From Alphaproteobacteria bacterium (GTDB taxonomy: Bacteria; Pseudomonadota; Alphaproteobacteria; Caulobacterales; Aquidulcibacteraceae): DNA of 50,964 bases. Positions 42,000 to 49,798 of the stretch are shown here, piece after piece. Numbering within the stretch: the first letter of the stretch is position 1; each line of letters starts with the position of its first letter. The notes beneath the pieces were generated by a model, which did no database searches, was not told where the DNA came from, and saw only the letters and a list, made by a program, of their open reading frames with translations. Position numbers and translations under genes: made by a program. Location: assembly GCA_026400735.1 (NCBI GenBank), contig JAPLOL010000062.1, forward strand, positions 1 through 50,964, given 5' to 3'.

Positions 42000-42350
42000 A
42001 TGACGCAATATCTGCTTTTGATCTATGCGCAGGAGTCCACGTTCGGGGAGATGACGCCCGATCAGCTTTCCGCCGAAATGGGCGCTTACGTGGCCTACAC
42101 ACAGGATCTGGCCAAAGCCGGTGTGCTTGTCGCTGGCGATGAACTGCATCCCGTTGCCACCGCAAAAACCGTGAGGGTGTCAGACGGCAAGCGAAAGGTC
42201 GTCGATGGCCCGTTTGCCGAAACCAAAGAGGCGCTCGGCGGCTACTACCTCGTGAACGTCGAGACTGTCGAGGATGCGTTGGCCTGGGCTGCGAAGTGCC
42301 CCGGTGCGCGTTACGGGAGCATTGAAGTGCGTCCCGTCGTCATGCGTTGA
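42000..42350 (+). CDS. DGPF/YciI-family protein, copy 1
   Basis: 116 residues from the ATG at 42000 behind GGAGGG. It starts MTQYLLLIYAQESTFGEM and holds the family-defining VVDGPFAETKEALGGYYLVNV and CPGARYGSIEVRPV. The fold is a ferredoxin-like YciI barrel; catalytic His/Asp of enzymatic YciI is not clear. DGPF proteins are the usual neighbours and targets of ECF42 sigma factors. Its stop overlaps the sigma gene start (TTGA), so the two are co-translated. Confidence 0.93.
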   Translation: MTQYLLLIYAQESTFGEMTPDQLSAEMGAYVAYTQDLAKAGVLVAGDELHPVATAKTVRVSDGKRKVVDGPFAETKEALGGYYLVNVETVEDALAWAAKCPGARYGSIEVRPVVMR

Positions 42351-43570
42351 GCCCACAAGCGACCGCCGAGCGCGTCGCGCGCGAGAGCTACGGGCGCCTG
42401 CTTGCCATGCTTGCCGCGCGCACGCGCGACGTGGCTGCCGCTGAAGATGCGTTGGCTGACGCATTCGCGGCGGCGCTTTTAGCCTGGCCGCGTGGCAGCA
42501 TCCCAGACAGTCCCGAAGCCTGGCTCTTTGCCGCGGCGAAGCGGAAGCTCATCGACGCCGCGCGCCGCGCGAAGACTGCGCATGATGGCGAAGGGCATAT
42601 CGTGCTCGCGATCGAAGAGCTGGAATCGGAAGTCGCGGCGCGTATCCCGGACCAACGTCTCGGATTGATGTTCGCCTGTGCGCACCCTGCGATCGATGAG
42701 AGCGTGCGCACGCCGCTAATGCTGCAAGCTGTGCTTGGCTTTTCAGCCGAGCGGATTGGCGCAGCGTTCTTTGTCGAACCTACCGCCATGGGTCAACGGC
42801 TCGTACGGGCGAAGAAGAAGATTCGCGACGCTGGCATCGCGTTTGAGGTGCCGAACCCTGCGACGTGGCACGCGCGTTTCACCGCCGTGCTCGACGCAAT
42901 TTACGCCGCCTACGGCTCGGGTTGGAGCGATCCGCTCGGCGCCGACCCAGAGCGTCGCGGCTTGGCGGAGGAGGCGGTCTGGCTCGCGCGCGTTCTGGTT
43001 TCGCAAGTGCGCGAGGAGCCGGAGCCGCTTGGGCTGCTTTCACTCATGCTGCATCTTGAAGCGCGCCGCCCCGCGCGTCGCGACCGCGACGGCTCCTTTG
43101 TGCCGCTCGACGAGCAAGACGTCTCACTCTGGCGCCGCGATCTCATTCTGGAAGCTGAAACTCATTTACGCGCCGCTAGCGCCCTTCAGCGTCCTGGCCG
43201 TTACCAGCTGGAGGCGGCAATTCAATCCGCCCACGCCACGCGCGCCTGGCGCGGAGAAGCTGATTGGGACGCGATTATCTTACTCTACGCCGCGCTGTCG
43301 GAATTGACTGGTTCGCCGGTCGCCAGGCTCAATGCCGCCGCGGCGATAGCTCGACGAGATGGCCCCGACGTTGGTCTCGCCGCCGCAGAGGATTTGGCCC
43401 GCGTCAATCCCATGCTGAACGACTATCAACCGTACTGGGCGTTGAAGGCTGACCTCTGTGCGCGGCTCGATCGCGTTGAGGCCGCGCGCGCCGCCTACGA
43501 CGAAGCGATAGCTCGCGAAGCCGATCCCGTCGTCCGTAACTTTCTCCAGCAGCGGCGAGCCTCGGTGTAA
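42347..43570 (+). CDS. ECF42-group RNA polymerase sigma factor with C-terminal extension
   Basis: 407 residues, TTG start overlapping the preceding stop. Region sigma-2 (residues ~8-75) includes DVAAAEDALADAFAAALLAWP and PEAWLFAAAKRKLIDAARR; sigma-4 lies around 100-160 (LMFACAHPAIDESVRTPLML, LVRAKKKIRDA). ECFs are normally ~200 residues; the extra ~200 (DUF6596 then TPR-like helices, YAAYGSGWSDPLGADPERRG; LGLLSLMLHLEARRPARRDR; GRYQLEAAIQSAHA) are diagnostic of ECF42. This extension takes the place of an anti-sigma factor; none is encoded here. Flanked by two DGPF genes with matching promoters, it probably regulates itself and both. Confidence 0.93.
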   Translation: MSPQATAERVARESYGRLLAMLAARTRDVAAAEDALADAFAAALLAWPRGSIPDSPEAWLFAAAKRKLIDAARRAKTAHDGEGHIVLAIEELESEVAARIPDQRLGLMFACAHPAIDESVRTPLMLQAVLGFSAERIGAAFFVEPTAMGQRLVRAKKKIRDAGIAFEVPNPATWHARFTAVLDAIYAAYGSGWSDPLGADPERRGLAEEAVWLARVLVSQVREEPEPLGLLSLMLHLEARRPARRDRDGSFVPLDEQDVSLWRRDLILEAETHLRAASALQRPGRYQLEAAIQSAHATRAWRGEADWDAIILLYAALSELTGSPVARLNAAAAIARRDGPDVGLAAAEDLARVNPMLNDYQPYWALKADLCARLDRVEAARAAYDEAIAREADPVVRNFLQQRRASV

Positions 43571-43596
43571 GTCGAAATGCCGAAGAGCCGCGCGTC
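43570..43596 (+). promoter_or_regulatory. Candidate ECF42 promoter, copy 2
   Basis: AGTCGA (43570-43575), 17 bases, CGTC (43593-43596), followed by AGTGCGGCGAGGG. It matches copy 1 at 41927 in both boxes, in the spacer start (AAT), in GCCGCG before CGTC and in the downstream GGCGAGGG. It overlaps the last base of the sigma gene stop and lies 43 bases before the second DGPF gene. Confidence 0.7.
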
Positions 43597-43638
43597 AGTG
43601 CGGCGAGGGCGTAGTCCGCGCCCCACAAAGGAGCACTC

Positions 43639-44001
43639 ATGCAATACGCCCTGCTTGTCTACGAAACCGAAGCTGATTTCGCGACGCGGGACGATGTCAG
43701 CCGCAGTACGGCGTATCGTGCAGCGCACTTGGAATTTCTAAACTCACTCAAGGCCGCGAATGTTGCGATACAAAGCGTCGTCGGCGGCGCGGGCCTGCGA
43801 GCACCGCATACGGCGACAACTGTTCGCAAGCGCGGCGGCTCGCGCCAAGTGGTTGACGGGCCGTACAGCGACATCAAAGAGCAGCTTGGCGGCTTCTATC
43901 TGATCAACGTGGCCGACCTCAATGCCGCCCTCGATTGGGCCGAGCGTTGCCCGACCGCATCCACCGGCGCAGTGGAAGTGCGGCCGATCAATCCCGCCTA
44001 G
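43639..44001 (+). CDS. DGPF/YciI-family protein, copy 2
   Basis: 120 residues behind AAGGAG. Begins MQYALLVYETEADFATRDD; signature VVDGPYSDIKEQLGGFYLINV (DGPY instead of DGPF) and CPTASTGAVEVRPI. It is clearly related to the copy before the sigma gene but diverged. Own ECF42-type promoter directly upstream. The stop overlaps the stop of the convergent phosphatase gene (CTAG). Confidence 0.92.
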   Translation: MQYALLVYETEADFATRDDVSRSTAYRAAHLEFLNSLKAANVAIQSVVGGAGLRAPHTATTVRKRGGSRQVVDGPYSDIKEQLGGFYLINVADLNAALDWAERCPTASTGAVEVRPINPA

Positions 44002-44696
44002 TTCGGATACGCCCGCGCGAGTTCGCGGCGCGCTGCATCGAGATCGCGGCGGAACGCCGGATCAGCGTGCATGCGCGCGATCACGCCAGCAGCAAGCAGA
44101 CGACCAGCTTCGATGTCGCTTGGGAAGTGATAGCCACAGATCACGCGGCTATCGCCGTAGTCGCGGCCGCGCTGCAAGATTGCATCGGCGCGCGACGGCA
44201 CGAGTTCGGCCATCACCAACGCCCAAGCCCAGCCGCCGGCGCTGTGGCCTGACGGATAAGAGCCACTCGCGGCGAGGCGTTCATCCGGCGCGTCGCATTG
44301 GACGACGCTGGGATTGTCTAAGAATGGGCGGCGGCGCGCATAAGCGTCCTTCGCGGCGCCGATTGGCGGCGAGAGGCCGTTCAACACGTCAGCAAACACG
44401 CGCGCCGTGCGCGGCAAGCGCGCTTCGGCGAATGTGTCGCCAAACACCGGATTCATCGCGACCCACGGGCTCCACGGAATGTCAGCGCGGGCCTGTGCGA
44501 GGCGCTCAGCCGAAACGGTCGGATGCATCGCGAGACGGTCAGCGGCGGCGCGTGCGGATTCGAGCGCTGGCGCTGGACCGGAGATGGCCGCGCCATCTAT
44601 GATCGGTGTGGCGTCAACCGCAGGGCGGGTTTGCGCGAACGCCGGCGCCGCAAGTGCGAGCGTCGCCGCGACGATCAGCGTTTGTAGCTTCAGCAT
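43998..44696 (-). CDS. Periplasmic class A acid phosphatase (PhoN/PAP2 family)
   Basis: 232 residues from the ATG at 44696, preceded by AAGGGG; upstream in-frame ATGs lack a signal peptide. Signal MLKLQTLIVAATLALAAPAFA. The tripartite PAP2 phosphatase signature is complete: KDAYARRRPF, then GSYPSGHSAGGW, then SRVICGYHFPSDIEAGR with the nucleophilic His. It dephosphorylates organic phosphates in the periplasm at low pH. No regulator or transporter alongside. Confidence 0.94.
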   Translation of the reverse strand: MLKLQTLIVAATLALAAPAFAQTRPAVDATPIIDGAAISGPAPALESARAAADRLAMHPTVSAERLAQARADIPWSPWVAMNPVFGDTFAEARLPRTARVFADVLNGLSPPIGAAKDAYARRRPFLDNPSVVQCDAPDERLAASGSYPSGHSAGGWAWALVMAELVPSRADAILQRGRDYGDSRVICGYHFPSDIEAGRLLAAGVIARMHADPAFRRDLDAARRELARAYPN

Positions 44697-44805
44697 GGTC
44701 CACCCCTTCGGTCGCGGCCCTCCGCCGCTTTCGTCTGGCATAAACAGAAATGTCACAAAAGGGAACGTGGGTGCGATGGAGCGGGGATCGTGTATCGGTG
44801 GCTGT

Positions 44806-45453
44806 ATGACCTCGCCGCCGCGAAATCCCTCTGACGCGTACACGCGGTTCAAACGGTCGACGATGATCGACTACGACGCGTGGCGCGAGGGCACGCCTTA
44901 TGACGTCGCGGCGCTCGGCGAAGTGACGAGCGACGAGCGCGACCTGCTGACGGAAGAGCTCTGCGAGAGGAGTTCGCTGGATTGGCGCGATGTCGAGGCG
45001 CTTCGAGCGCTCGCGACGCCGAAAGCGCTGAAGCGCCTCGGCGTCGCCGCCGAAAAACAAACTGACGGCGGCGGCATCGAAGCGTTCATGGATGAGGTGG
45101 CGCAAGGCTGGACGCCGGAGATCGAGACGCGCTTCATCGAAAAGCTTCAGCGGGTCCAATCGATGACCGGGGCGCTGGACCGCCTCTATGAGATCGCGCA
45201 AGCGCACCCAACACCAGCCGTGATGGAGCAACTTCTGCGCAACGCGCGAATCCATTCCGATCCGACCGTGCGCTATTCGATGGGCGGATTTTTGCTGGAA
45301 CTCACCGGCCATATCGATACGCGCTATACCTTTGACGCCAATATTCGCCCGCACTTGTTGAACCTCAACAGCGCGAACTATGCAGACTACAAAGCAGCGG
45401 TGGCTTGGTTATCAGAGAAAGTTGCTAACCCGCTGCGGAACCCGGAACCGTGA
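44806..45453 (+). CDS. Hypothetical protein, HEAT-like helical
   Basis: 215 residues from the ATG at 44806; starts at 44776 and 44863 are possible and none has a strong ribosome site. All-helical, acidic, without signal or membrane helix. The sequence begins TSPPRNPSDAYTRFKRS and has a recognisable acid block SDERDLLTEELCERSSLDWRDVEALRAL, then paired helices (ALKRLGVAAEKQTDGG, PAVMEQLLRNARIHSDPTVR) in the style of HEAT/ARM repeats. No family recognised. It is divergent from the phosphatase and 45 bases before the next gene. Confidence 0.7.
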   Translation: MTSPPRNPSDAYTRFKRSTMIDYDAWREGTPYDVAALGEVTSDERDLLTEELCERSSLDWRDVEALRALATPKALKRLGVAAEKQTDGGGIEAFMDEVAQGWTPEIETRFIEKLQRVQSMTGALDRLYEIAQAHPTPAVMEQLLRNARIHSDPTVRYSMGGFLLELTGHIDTRYTFDANIRPHLLNLNSANYADYKAAVAWLSEKVANPLRNPEP

Positions 45454-45498
45454 ATATATACGGCGGTTGATCCTGAGGTATTTCAGGAGATCCCGGTT

Positions 45499-45894
45499 AT
45501 GGCCACGGCAACCAAAGACGAAATCATCGGGCTCGAGAAAGAGTATTGGGACGCGATGAAGCGCAAGGACGGCAAGCGATCATCGCAACTCTCCGGCAAA
45601 GTCTCGCTCACCACAGGTGCGCGGGGCGTCACCAGTATCCCGAAAGACAAGATGGGCAAGATGACCGAAGAGGGCGACTGGACACTCGAATCCTACGCGT
45701 TCGAAGACATCGAAGTGATCACGCCAGCGCCAGACGTGGCGATCATCGCTTACAATGTAACGCAGAAGGTGACGATGGGCGGCAAGCCGCAAGAATTGCG
45801 CGCCGCCGATAGCTCGACTTGGATTCGGGGCGCCGATGGTTGGGAATGTCACGCGCACAGCGAGACAATTCTGGAAGACGCGAAAAGCGCATAG
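45499..45894 (+). CDS. NTF2-like protein (DUF4440/SnoaL type)
   Basis: 131 residues behind AGGAG. Cone-shaped NTF2-like fold: EIIGLEKEYWDAMKRKD helix, KMGKMTEEGDWTLESYAFEDIEV, and strands VAIIAYNVTQKVTMGGK, SSTWIRGADGWECHAHSET. DUF4440 members bind small hydrophobic ligands or act as isomerases; no catalytic Asp/His pair can be assigned. Probably in one transcript with the preceding helical protein. The gene is followed by a strong hairpin. Confidence 0.87.
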   Translation: MATATKDEIIGLEKEYWDAMKRKDGKRSSQLSGKVSLTTGARGVTSIPKDKMGKMTEEGDWTLESYAFEDIEVITPAPDVAIIAYNVTQKVTMGGKPQELRAADSSTWIRGADGWECHAHSETILEDAKSA

Positions 45895-45907
45895 TCGCAG
45901 TCAATGG

Positions 45908-45940
45908 GTGAGAGGCCACCGAATCTCGGTGGCATCTCAC
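45908..45940. terminator. Hairpin between convergent genes
   Basis: GTGAGA-G-GCCACCGA-ATC-TCGGTGGC-A-TCTCAC: 14 paired bases with one G/A mismatch and a 3-base loop, centred between genes ending at 45894 (+) and 45957 (-). There is no T-run on either side, so it may be a bidirectional, Rho-assisted stop or an mRNA-stabilising structure. Confidence 0.6.
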
Positions 45941-45956
45941 TATTGTTGGATCTCAT

Positions 45957-46430
45957 TCAACCGCGCCGCGCTGCGTCGATCTTCGCGACGTCGATCTTTT
46001 TCATGGTCATCATCGCGTCGAATGCGCGCTTCGCTTCGGCGCCGCCGGCCGCCATTGCTTCATTCAGCGTGCGAGGCGTGATCTGCCAGTTTAGTCCCCA
46101 TTTGTCCTTGCACCAGCCGCACTCACTCTCGGCTCCGCCATTTCCGACGATCGCGTTCCAATATCGATCCGTCTCAACTTGATCCTCTGTTTGGATTTGG
46201 AACGAGAAGGCTTCGGTGTGAGGGAACTGAGGGCCTCCATTGAGGCCGATGCAGGGGATGCCGACGACTGTGAACTCGACAACGAGAACGTCGCCCTGTT
46301 TGCCGTCTGGATAATCGCCCGGCGCGCGCGTCACCTTACCAACCGACGTATTGGGGAATGTTGCCGCGTAGAACTTGGCGGCCTCTTCGGCGTCGCGATT
46401 GTACCAGAGGCAGATGGTGTTTTTGTTCAT
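45957..46430 (-). CDS. VOC-superfamily protein, PhnB-like
   Basis: 157 residues behind AAGGA. Begins MNKNTICLWYNRDAEEAAKFY, the PhnB/3-demethylubiquinone-methyltransferase-like VOC group; GPQFPHTEAFSFQIQTEDQ and CGWCKDKWGLNWQI (metal-face strand) are conserved. Two betaalphabetabetabeta modules. Catalytic role unknown; many members are uncharacterised despite the methyltransferase label. C-terminal helix with MTMKKIDVAKI is the usual family end. Confidence 0.92.
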   Translation of the reverse strand: MNKNTICLWYNRDAEEAAKFYAATFPNTSVGKVTRAPGDYPDGKQGDVLVVEFTVVGIPCIGLNGGPQFPHTEAFSFQIQTEDQVETDRYWNAIVGNGGAESECGWCKDKWGLNWQITPRTLNEAMAAGGAEAKRAFDAMMTMKKIDVAKIDAARRG

Positions 46431-46538
46431 GTCGAGGTCCTTGGTGAGCTAACCAGTAACTAGCGCGAAGCTGTTGCGTTTCAATTGTCGGGAATGAGAG
46501 CACCGAAACGTCCTCTGAGCGATTAGGGAGAATCGCCA

Positions 46539-47183
46539 ATGATCACCATCACTGCCTTCGCGGATTCGCCTGACCAAGGCGCAGGTTTGGCGCGCGACAT
46601 GATTGTACGCTGGGCGCTGGAAGAGGTTGGCCAGCCGTATGAGGCGCGTCTCGTGCCGTGGAAAGACTTCAAGAAACCAGAGCACCGCCAGCGCCAGCCG
46701 TTTGGGCAGATCCCGACGTATGAGGAAGGTGATCTTGTCCTGTTCGAGTCGGGCGCTATCGTTCTGCATATTGCGGAGCGTTTTCCCGGTCTGTTTCCCG
46801 GTGACGCCAACGCCCGCGCCCGCGCGATCACCTGGATGTTTGCTACGGTGAGCGATGTGGAGCCGTTGATCATTCAGCGTGAAGTCACGGAATATCTGGA
46901 AAGCGACAAGAGCTGGGCAGCCGAACGCATGCCGCTTGTAGAGCAGCGCATTCGAGAACGTCTTAGCGAGCTTTCGGCGTATATCGGTGGCGCAGACTGG
47001 ATCGACGGTGAATTCGGCGCGGCTGACGTGTTGTTAGTGCAGGCGCTGCGCCGCCTCGAAGGACAGGGCCCGTTGATCGAATTCCCACTACTCACTGCGT
47101 ACGTCGAACGCGGCAAAGCGCGCCCAGCGTTCAAACGTGCGTTCGCTGCACAATTGGCGGTGTTTCAGAGGGCGAACGCTTAG
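46539..47183 (+). CDS. Glutathione S-transferase family protein
   Basis: 214 residues behind GGGAGA. N-terminal thioredoxin-like domain: ITAFADSPDQGAGLARDMIVRWALEE; QPFGQIPTYEEGDLVLFESGAIVLHIAERF with the cis-Pro and the ESGAI glutathione motif. C-terminal helices with IGGADWIDGEFGAADVLLV (N-capping box). Standard length, unlike the extended GST at 36710. Glutathione-dependent detoxification is likely; substrate unknown. Confidence 0.93.
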   Translation: MITITAFADSPDQGAGLARDMIVRWALEEVGQPYEARLVPWKDFKKPEHRQRQPFGQIPTYEEGDLVLFESGAIVLHIAERFPGLFPGDANARARAITWMFATVSDVEPLIIQREVTEYLESDKSWAAERMPLVEQRIRERLSELSAYIGGADWIDGEFGAADVLLVQALRRLEGQGPLIEFPLLTAYVERGKARPAFKRAFAAQLAVFQRANA

Positions 47184-47234
47184 CCAAGTGGCGCTTTCCT
47201 GGAACGCAAATCCCTTCTATGTTCACGGCGTTTC

Positions 47235-47245
47235 GGGGGGGGGGG
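47235..47245 (+). repeat. G11 homopolymer at the ribosome-binding position
   Basis: Eleven consecutive G lie 5-15 bases before the ATG at 47250, where the Shine-Dalgarno sequence must sit. Length changes by slipped-strand mispairing would alter spacing of the ribosome site. It is also a place where sequencing errors are common. Confidence 0.9.
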
Positions 47246-47249
47246 CATC

Positions 47250-47921
47250 ATGTCGTCATTCAAGGCGCTTGGCCTGCGTGTTATTGCTGGCTTGTTTGTG
47301 GCAGTCATTTGCGTTTCAGGCGCCGTCCCGTCGGCGACTGCGCAATCCTACCGCACCAGCGGCATGCCATGCGCCAATGAAGATGGCCGCTGTAACTTTT
47401 CCGGCTCGCGCTTCGTTCGATATGGCGCGGGCGATCGTTTCACCGTTCGCTTGCTGACTGATGGGACCGATTGCACCAACACTGTGTTCGGCGATCCTGT
47501 GCCGAACGTGCGCAAGGCTTGCTATCTTGAAAGTGCAATCATTCCGACGCGCCGCTGCGCCGACGAAGACGGCCGCTGCAGCTTTATGGAAACGCGAATT
47601 GTCTTCTACGGGGCCGGCGATCGTTACACGACGCGCGCGCTGACGAATGGGACCGCTTGCACGAATGCGGTGTTCGGCGATCCAGCGCCTGGTGTCCGCA
47701 AAGCTTGCTACACCGAGGCCGGTTCACCGGTGCGCGGTGGCGCTGTTTGTGCCAACGAAGGCGGCCGCTGCGCCTTCAATGGTTCGCGCTACGTGTATTA
47801 CGGCGCTGGCGATCGTTTTGCGGTTCGTTTGCTGACGAATGGCGCCGATTGCACGAATGCTGTCTTCGGCGATCCGACGCCTGGCGTACGCAAGAGCTGC
47901 TATGTCGACACGCGTCGGTGA
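47250..47921 (+). CDS. Secreted protein with three Cys-rich FGDP modules
   Basis: 223 residues. Signal peptide with charged start (MSSFKALGLRVIAGLFVAVI) cleaved near ATAQ. The mature protein is three ~58-residue modules in tandem, starting near residues 41, 102 and 167. Each follows C-A-[ND]-E-x-G-R-C-x-F, R-x-V-x-YGAGDR[FY], R-x-LT-x-G-x2-CTN-x-VFGDP-x-P-x-VRK-x-CY: four Cys per module, probably two disulfides. Similar modules are attached to extracellular enzymes in other bacteria as I recall, but here no catalytic domain exists. Carbohydrate or surface binding is a reasonable guess. The G11 tract is immediately upstream. Confidence 0.85.
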   Translation: MSSFKALGLRVIAGLFVAVICVSGAVPSATAQSYRTSGMPCANEDGRCNFSGSRFVRYGAGDRFTVRLLTDGTDCTNTVFGDPVPNVRKACYLESAIIPTRRCADEDGRCSFMETRIVFYGAGDRYTTRALTNGTACTNAVFGDPAPGVRKACYTEAGSPVRGGAVCANEGGRCAFNGSRYVYYGAGDRFAVRLLTNGADCTNAVFGDPTPGVRKSCYVDTRR

Positions 47922-47927
47922 GTTGAT

Positions 47928-48478
47928 TCAAAGCACGGAAATGAAAGTGATGGCGTACCAGGCCGTCAGCGCGGCCATTAACGCAACTGCGCCAATCTGA
48001 ACGCGCCGATCCGGCCAAAGCCAAGCAGCGCCTATGATCGCAAGCTGACCCACATTGACCCATCCTGCCAATTGCAGCGGCGCGATCGCCAAATTGCCGC
48101 CAATGCTGAGCAGCTGGTACGCGAAGAGTACGCTCATAAACTTACGGCGGTTTGTGTTGTAGAAGGCGTTTAGATCCGTGCCCTCGGTGATCTCGCCCTC
48201 GGCCGGCACAGCAAGGCCACACGCTACATAAAGCACCGTCGCCATCAACAGCAAGAACGAGACGAAACCAAGCGTCCACACTTCGGCTTCACGCAAGTGC
48301 CAGGTCGAAACCAATAGTCGATACACCAGAACACCAGCAGCGCGATCCAACCTGCGTGCACGAACGAGAACTTCACACCGCGCGCGTGGATGAGGCGCAC
48401 GATGCCTGCCAGCAAGTGCGTGAACGCCAGCGATACGACCACCGAGAAGATGACGCTAACATATTCGAAGGTGCTCAT
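47928..48478 (-). pseudogene. Frameshifted small integral membrane protein (copy A of a paralogous pair)
   Basis: Two adjacent frames make one protein. The N-terminal frame from 48478 starts MSTFEYVSVIFSVVVSLAFT and reads to CIDYW; the remainder (STWHLREAEVWTLGFVSFLL ... WYAITFISVL) is in the next frame and ends at 47928. Adding one base at about 48311, where TATTGG-TTTCG would be TATTGGGTTTCG, restores 183 residues. Copy B at 49799-50335 has the same length and order of helices, which proves the join. About five membrane helices. Either a real one-base deletion in a short G run or a sequencing error. Function of the family unknown. Confidence 0.85.
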
Positions 48479-48514
48479 TTTAACGGCCCTAGCTTGGCTT
48501 CATGCAGCGAAAGA

Positions 48515-49099
48515 TCACAATTGCGGCGGCCGCGGCGCCGCGCTTTGACGTAGGCCAGCGTAGAGATCGCGCATATAATTATCGTCGAGGCCCGCAACGA
48601 TCGGCGCGGCGATCTCATACATTGGCACGCCTTGCCAGCCTGGCGCTTGCGACACGAACCAAGCCTTGCCGAAGCGGCTGCCGAAATAGACGGGCGCAGT
48701 ATTGCGGATGAGCCGCTCGGCTTCGCCGCGCGTGCGTAGGCCAGCGCGCTCCATTTGAAACGCCGTGTCCCATTGCAGCATCAATGACACGAGCACGGCT
48801 TCGTTCATGCGGATGTCGATGTCGGTCATGGTTTCGGGCGCGTTGTAGCTTTTCACCCAAGCGGCCGTTTGTTCGGGAGATGCTAGATGCAGCTCTGTAT
48901 CCAGCATGAACTGATTGAGCTGGTTTTCAGTGGCGACGCGCGTCAGCTCGGCGTTCTGACGGATCTCGATGATCAGCGCGAAGAGGCCGAGGACGACGCC
49001 GATGTTGGCGATGAGCGCGAGCCAGCGGCCATAGCGATCTAAGCGCTGTTCGGTGACTGGGGTGGGGGTGCTTGGCGCGGCGGCGTTCGTCTGACTCAT
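48515..49099 (-). CDS. Hypothetical membrane-anchored protein
   Basis: 194 residues. Short Pro/Thr-rich N-terminus, one membrane helix at about residues 26-45 (WLALIANIGVVLGLFALIIE), then a helical soluble domain: RQNAELTRVATENQLNQFML, LHLASPEQTAAWVKSY, LVSLMLQWDTAFQMERAGL and a C-terminal AAPIVAGLDDNYMRDLYAGL. The EIRQNAELTR block after the helix is common in a family of uncharacterised alphaproteobacterial proteins. It sits 36 bases upstream of the broken copy A gene on the same strand. Confidence 0.78.
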   Translation of the reverse strand: MSQTNAAAPSTPTPVTEQRLDRYGRWLALIANIGVVLGLFALIIEIRQNAELTRVATENQLNQFMLDTELHLASPEQTAAWVKSYNAPETMTDIDIRMNEAVLVSLMLQWDTAFQMERAGLRTRGEAERLIRNTAPVYFGSRFGKAWFVSQAPGWQGVPMYEIAAPIVAGLDDNYMRDLYAGLRQSAAPRPPQL

Positions 49100-49219
49100 G
49101 GCGTGAGCTTAATCCAGCGCGCGAAAGTGTTGGATAGATTTTTGGGCTTCCTTGCGGTGCAGGGTCCACATCAGACGAAGCGCGGGCTATGTGACGCTAA
49201 GCAATTCGACGGAGCTGGC

Positions 49220-49762
49220 ATGGCGAAGTTTGTGTTTGGAATGAACATGTCGCTCGACGGCTATGTCGACTTCGACAGGTTCGCGCCTGATCCGGCATTG
49301 TTTCGCTATTTCATCGAGCAAACGCGCAAGACAGCCGGCAGCATTTACGGGCCGCGCCTTTATGAGCTCATGAGCTATTGGGATGGCGATGCCTGGAACC
49401 AAGATGGCCGAGCGCAAGACGATCTGCGCGCGTTCGCGGAGGCGTGGCGGGCGATGCCGAAATGGGTGGTGTCACGCTCCTTGAAAGAGGTGGGGCCGAA
49501 CGCGACGCTGATCGGCGGCGATTTCGAAACCGCGATCCGCAAACTGAAAGCCGAGCGCGACGGTGAGATCGAACTGGGCGGGCCGAAGTTGGCGGCGGGC
49601 TTGGCGGAGCTTGGCCTGATCGACGAATATCACGTCTTCCTGCATCCCGTCGTGCTCGGACACGGCGAACCGTTCTTCGCCGGCGTGACGCCGAAGCTGC
49701 GGCTGGTGGGGAGTGAGCGGATTGGGGAGCAGGCGCTCAAGCTGACGTACGCGCCGGCGTGA
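49220..49762 (+). CDS. Dihydrofolate-reductase-like protein (RibD C-terminal domain family)
   Basis: 180 residues from the ATG at 49220 behind GGAG. It holds the RibD_C/DHFR-like fold: FGMNMSLDGYVDFD (N-terminal strand), IYGPRLYELMSYWDGD, MPKWVVSRSLKEV, and IELGGPKLAAGLAELGLIDEYHVFLHPVVLGHGEPFF (NADPH-site region). No deaminase half. Members are mostly uncharacterised NADPH reductases, not true DHFR. Interestingly the only RibD deaminase half in the window is 24 kb away and equally alone. Confidence 0.93.
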   Translation: MAKFVFGMNMSLDGYVDFDRFAPDPALFRYFIEQTRKTAGSIYGPRLYELMSYWDGDAWNQDGRAQDDLRAFAEAWRAMPKWVVSRSLKEVGPNATLIGGDFETAIRKLKAERDGEIELGGPKLAAGLAELGLIDEYHVFLHPVVLGHGEPFFAGVTPKLRLVGSERIGEQALKLTYAPA

Positions 49763-49798
49763 ACTCTCTCTCCCGAGCAGCGAGAGTGATCGATGGAG

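Noticed and set aside
44407-44805. N-terminal extension of the HEAT-like hypothetical gene
   Set aside because: It would run antisense through the acid phosphatase gene and reads as Ala/Ser/Arg-rich shadow.
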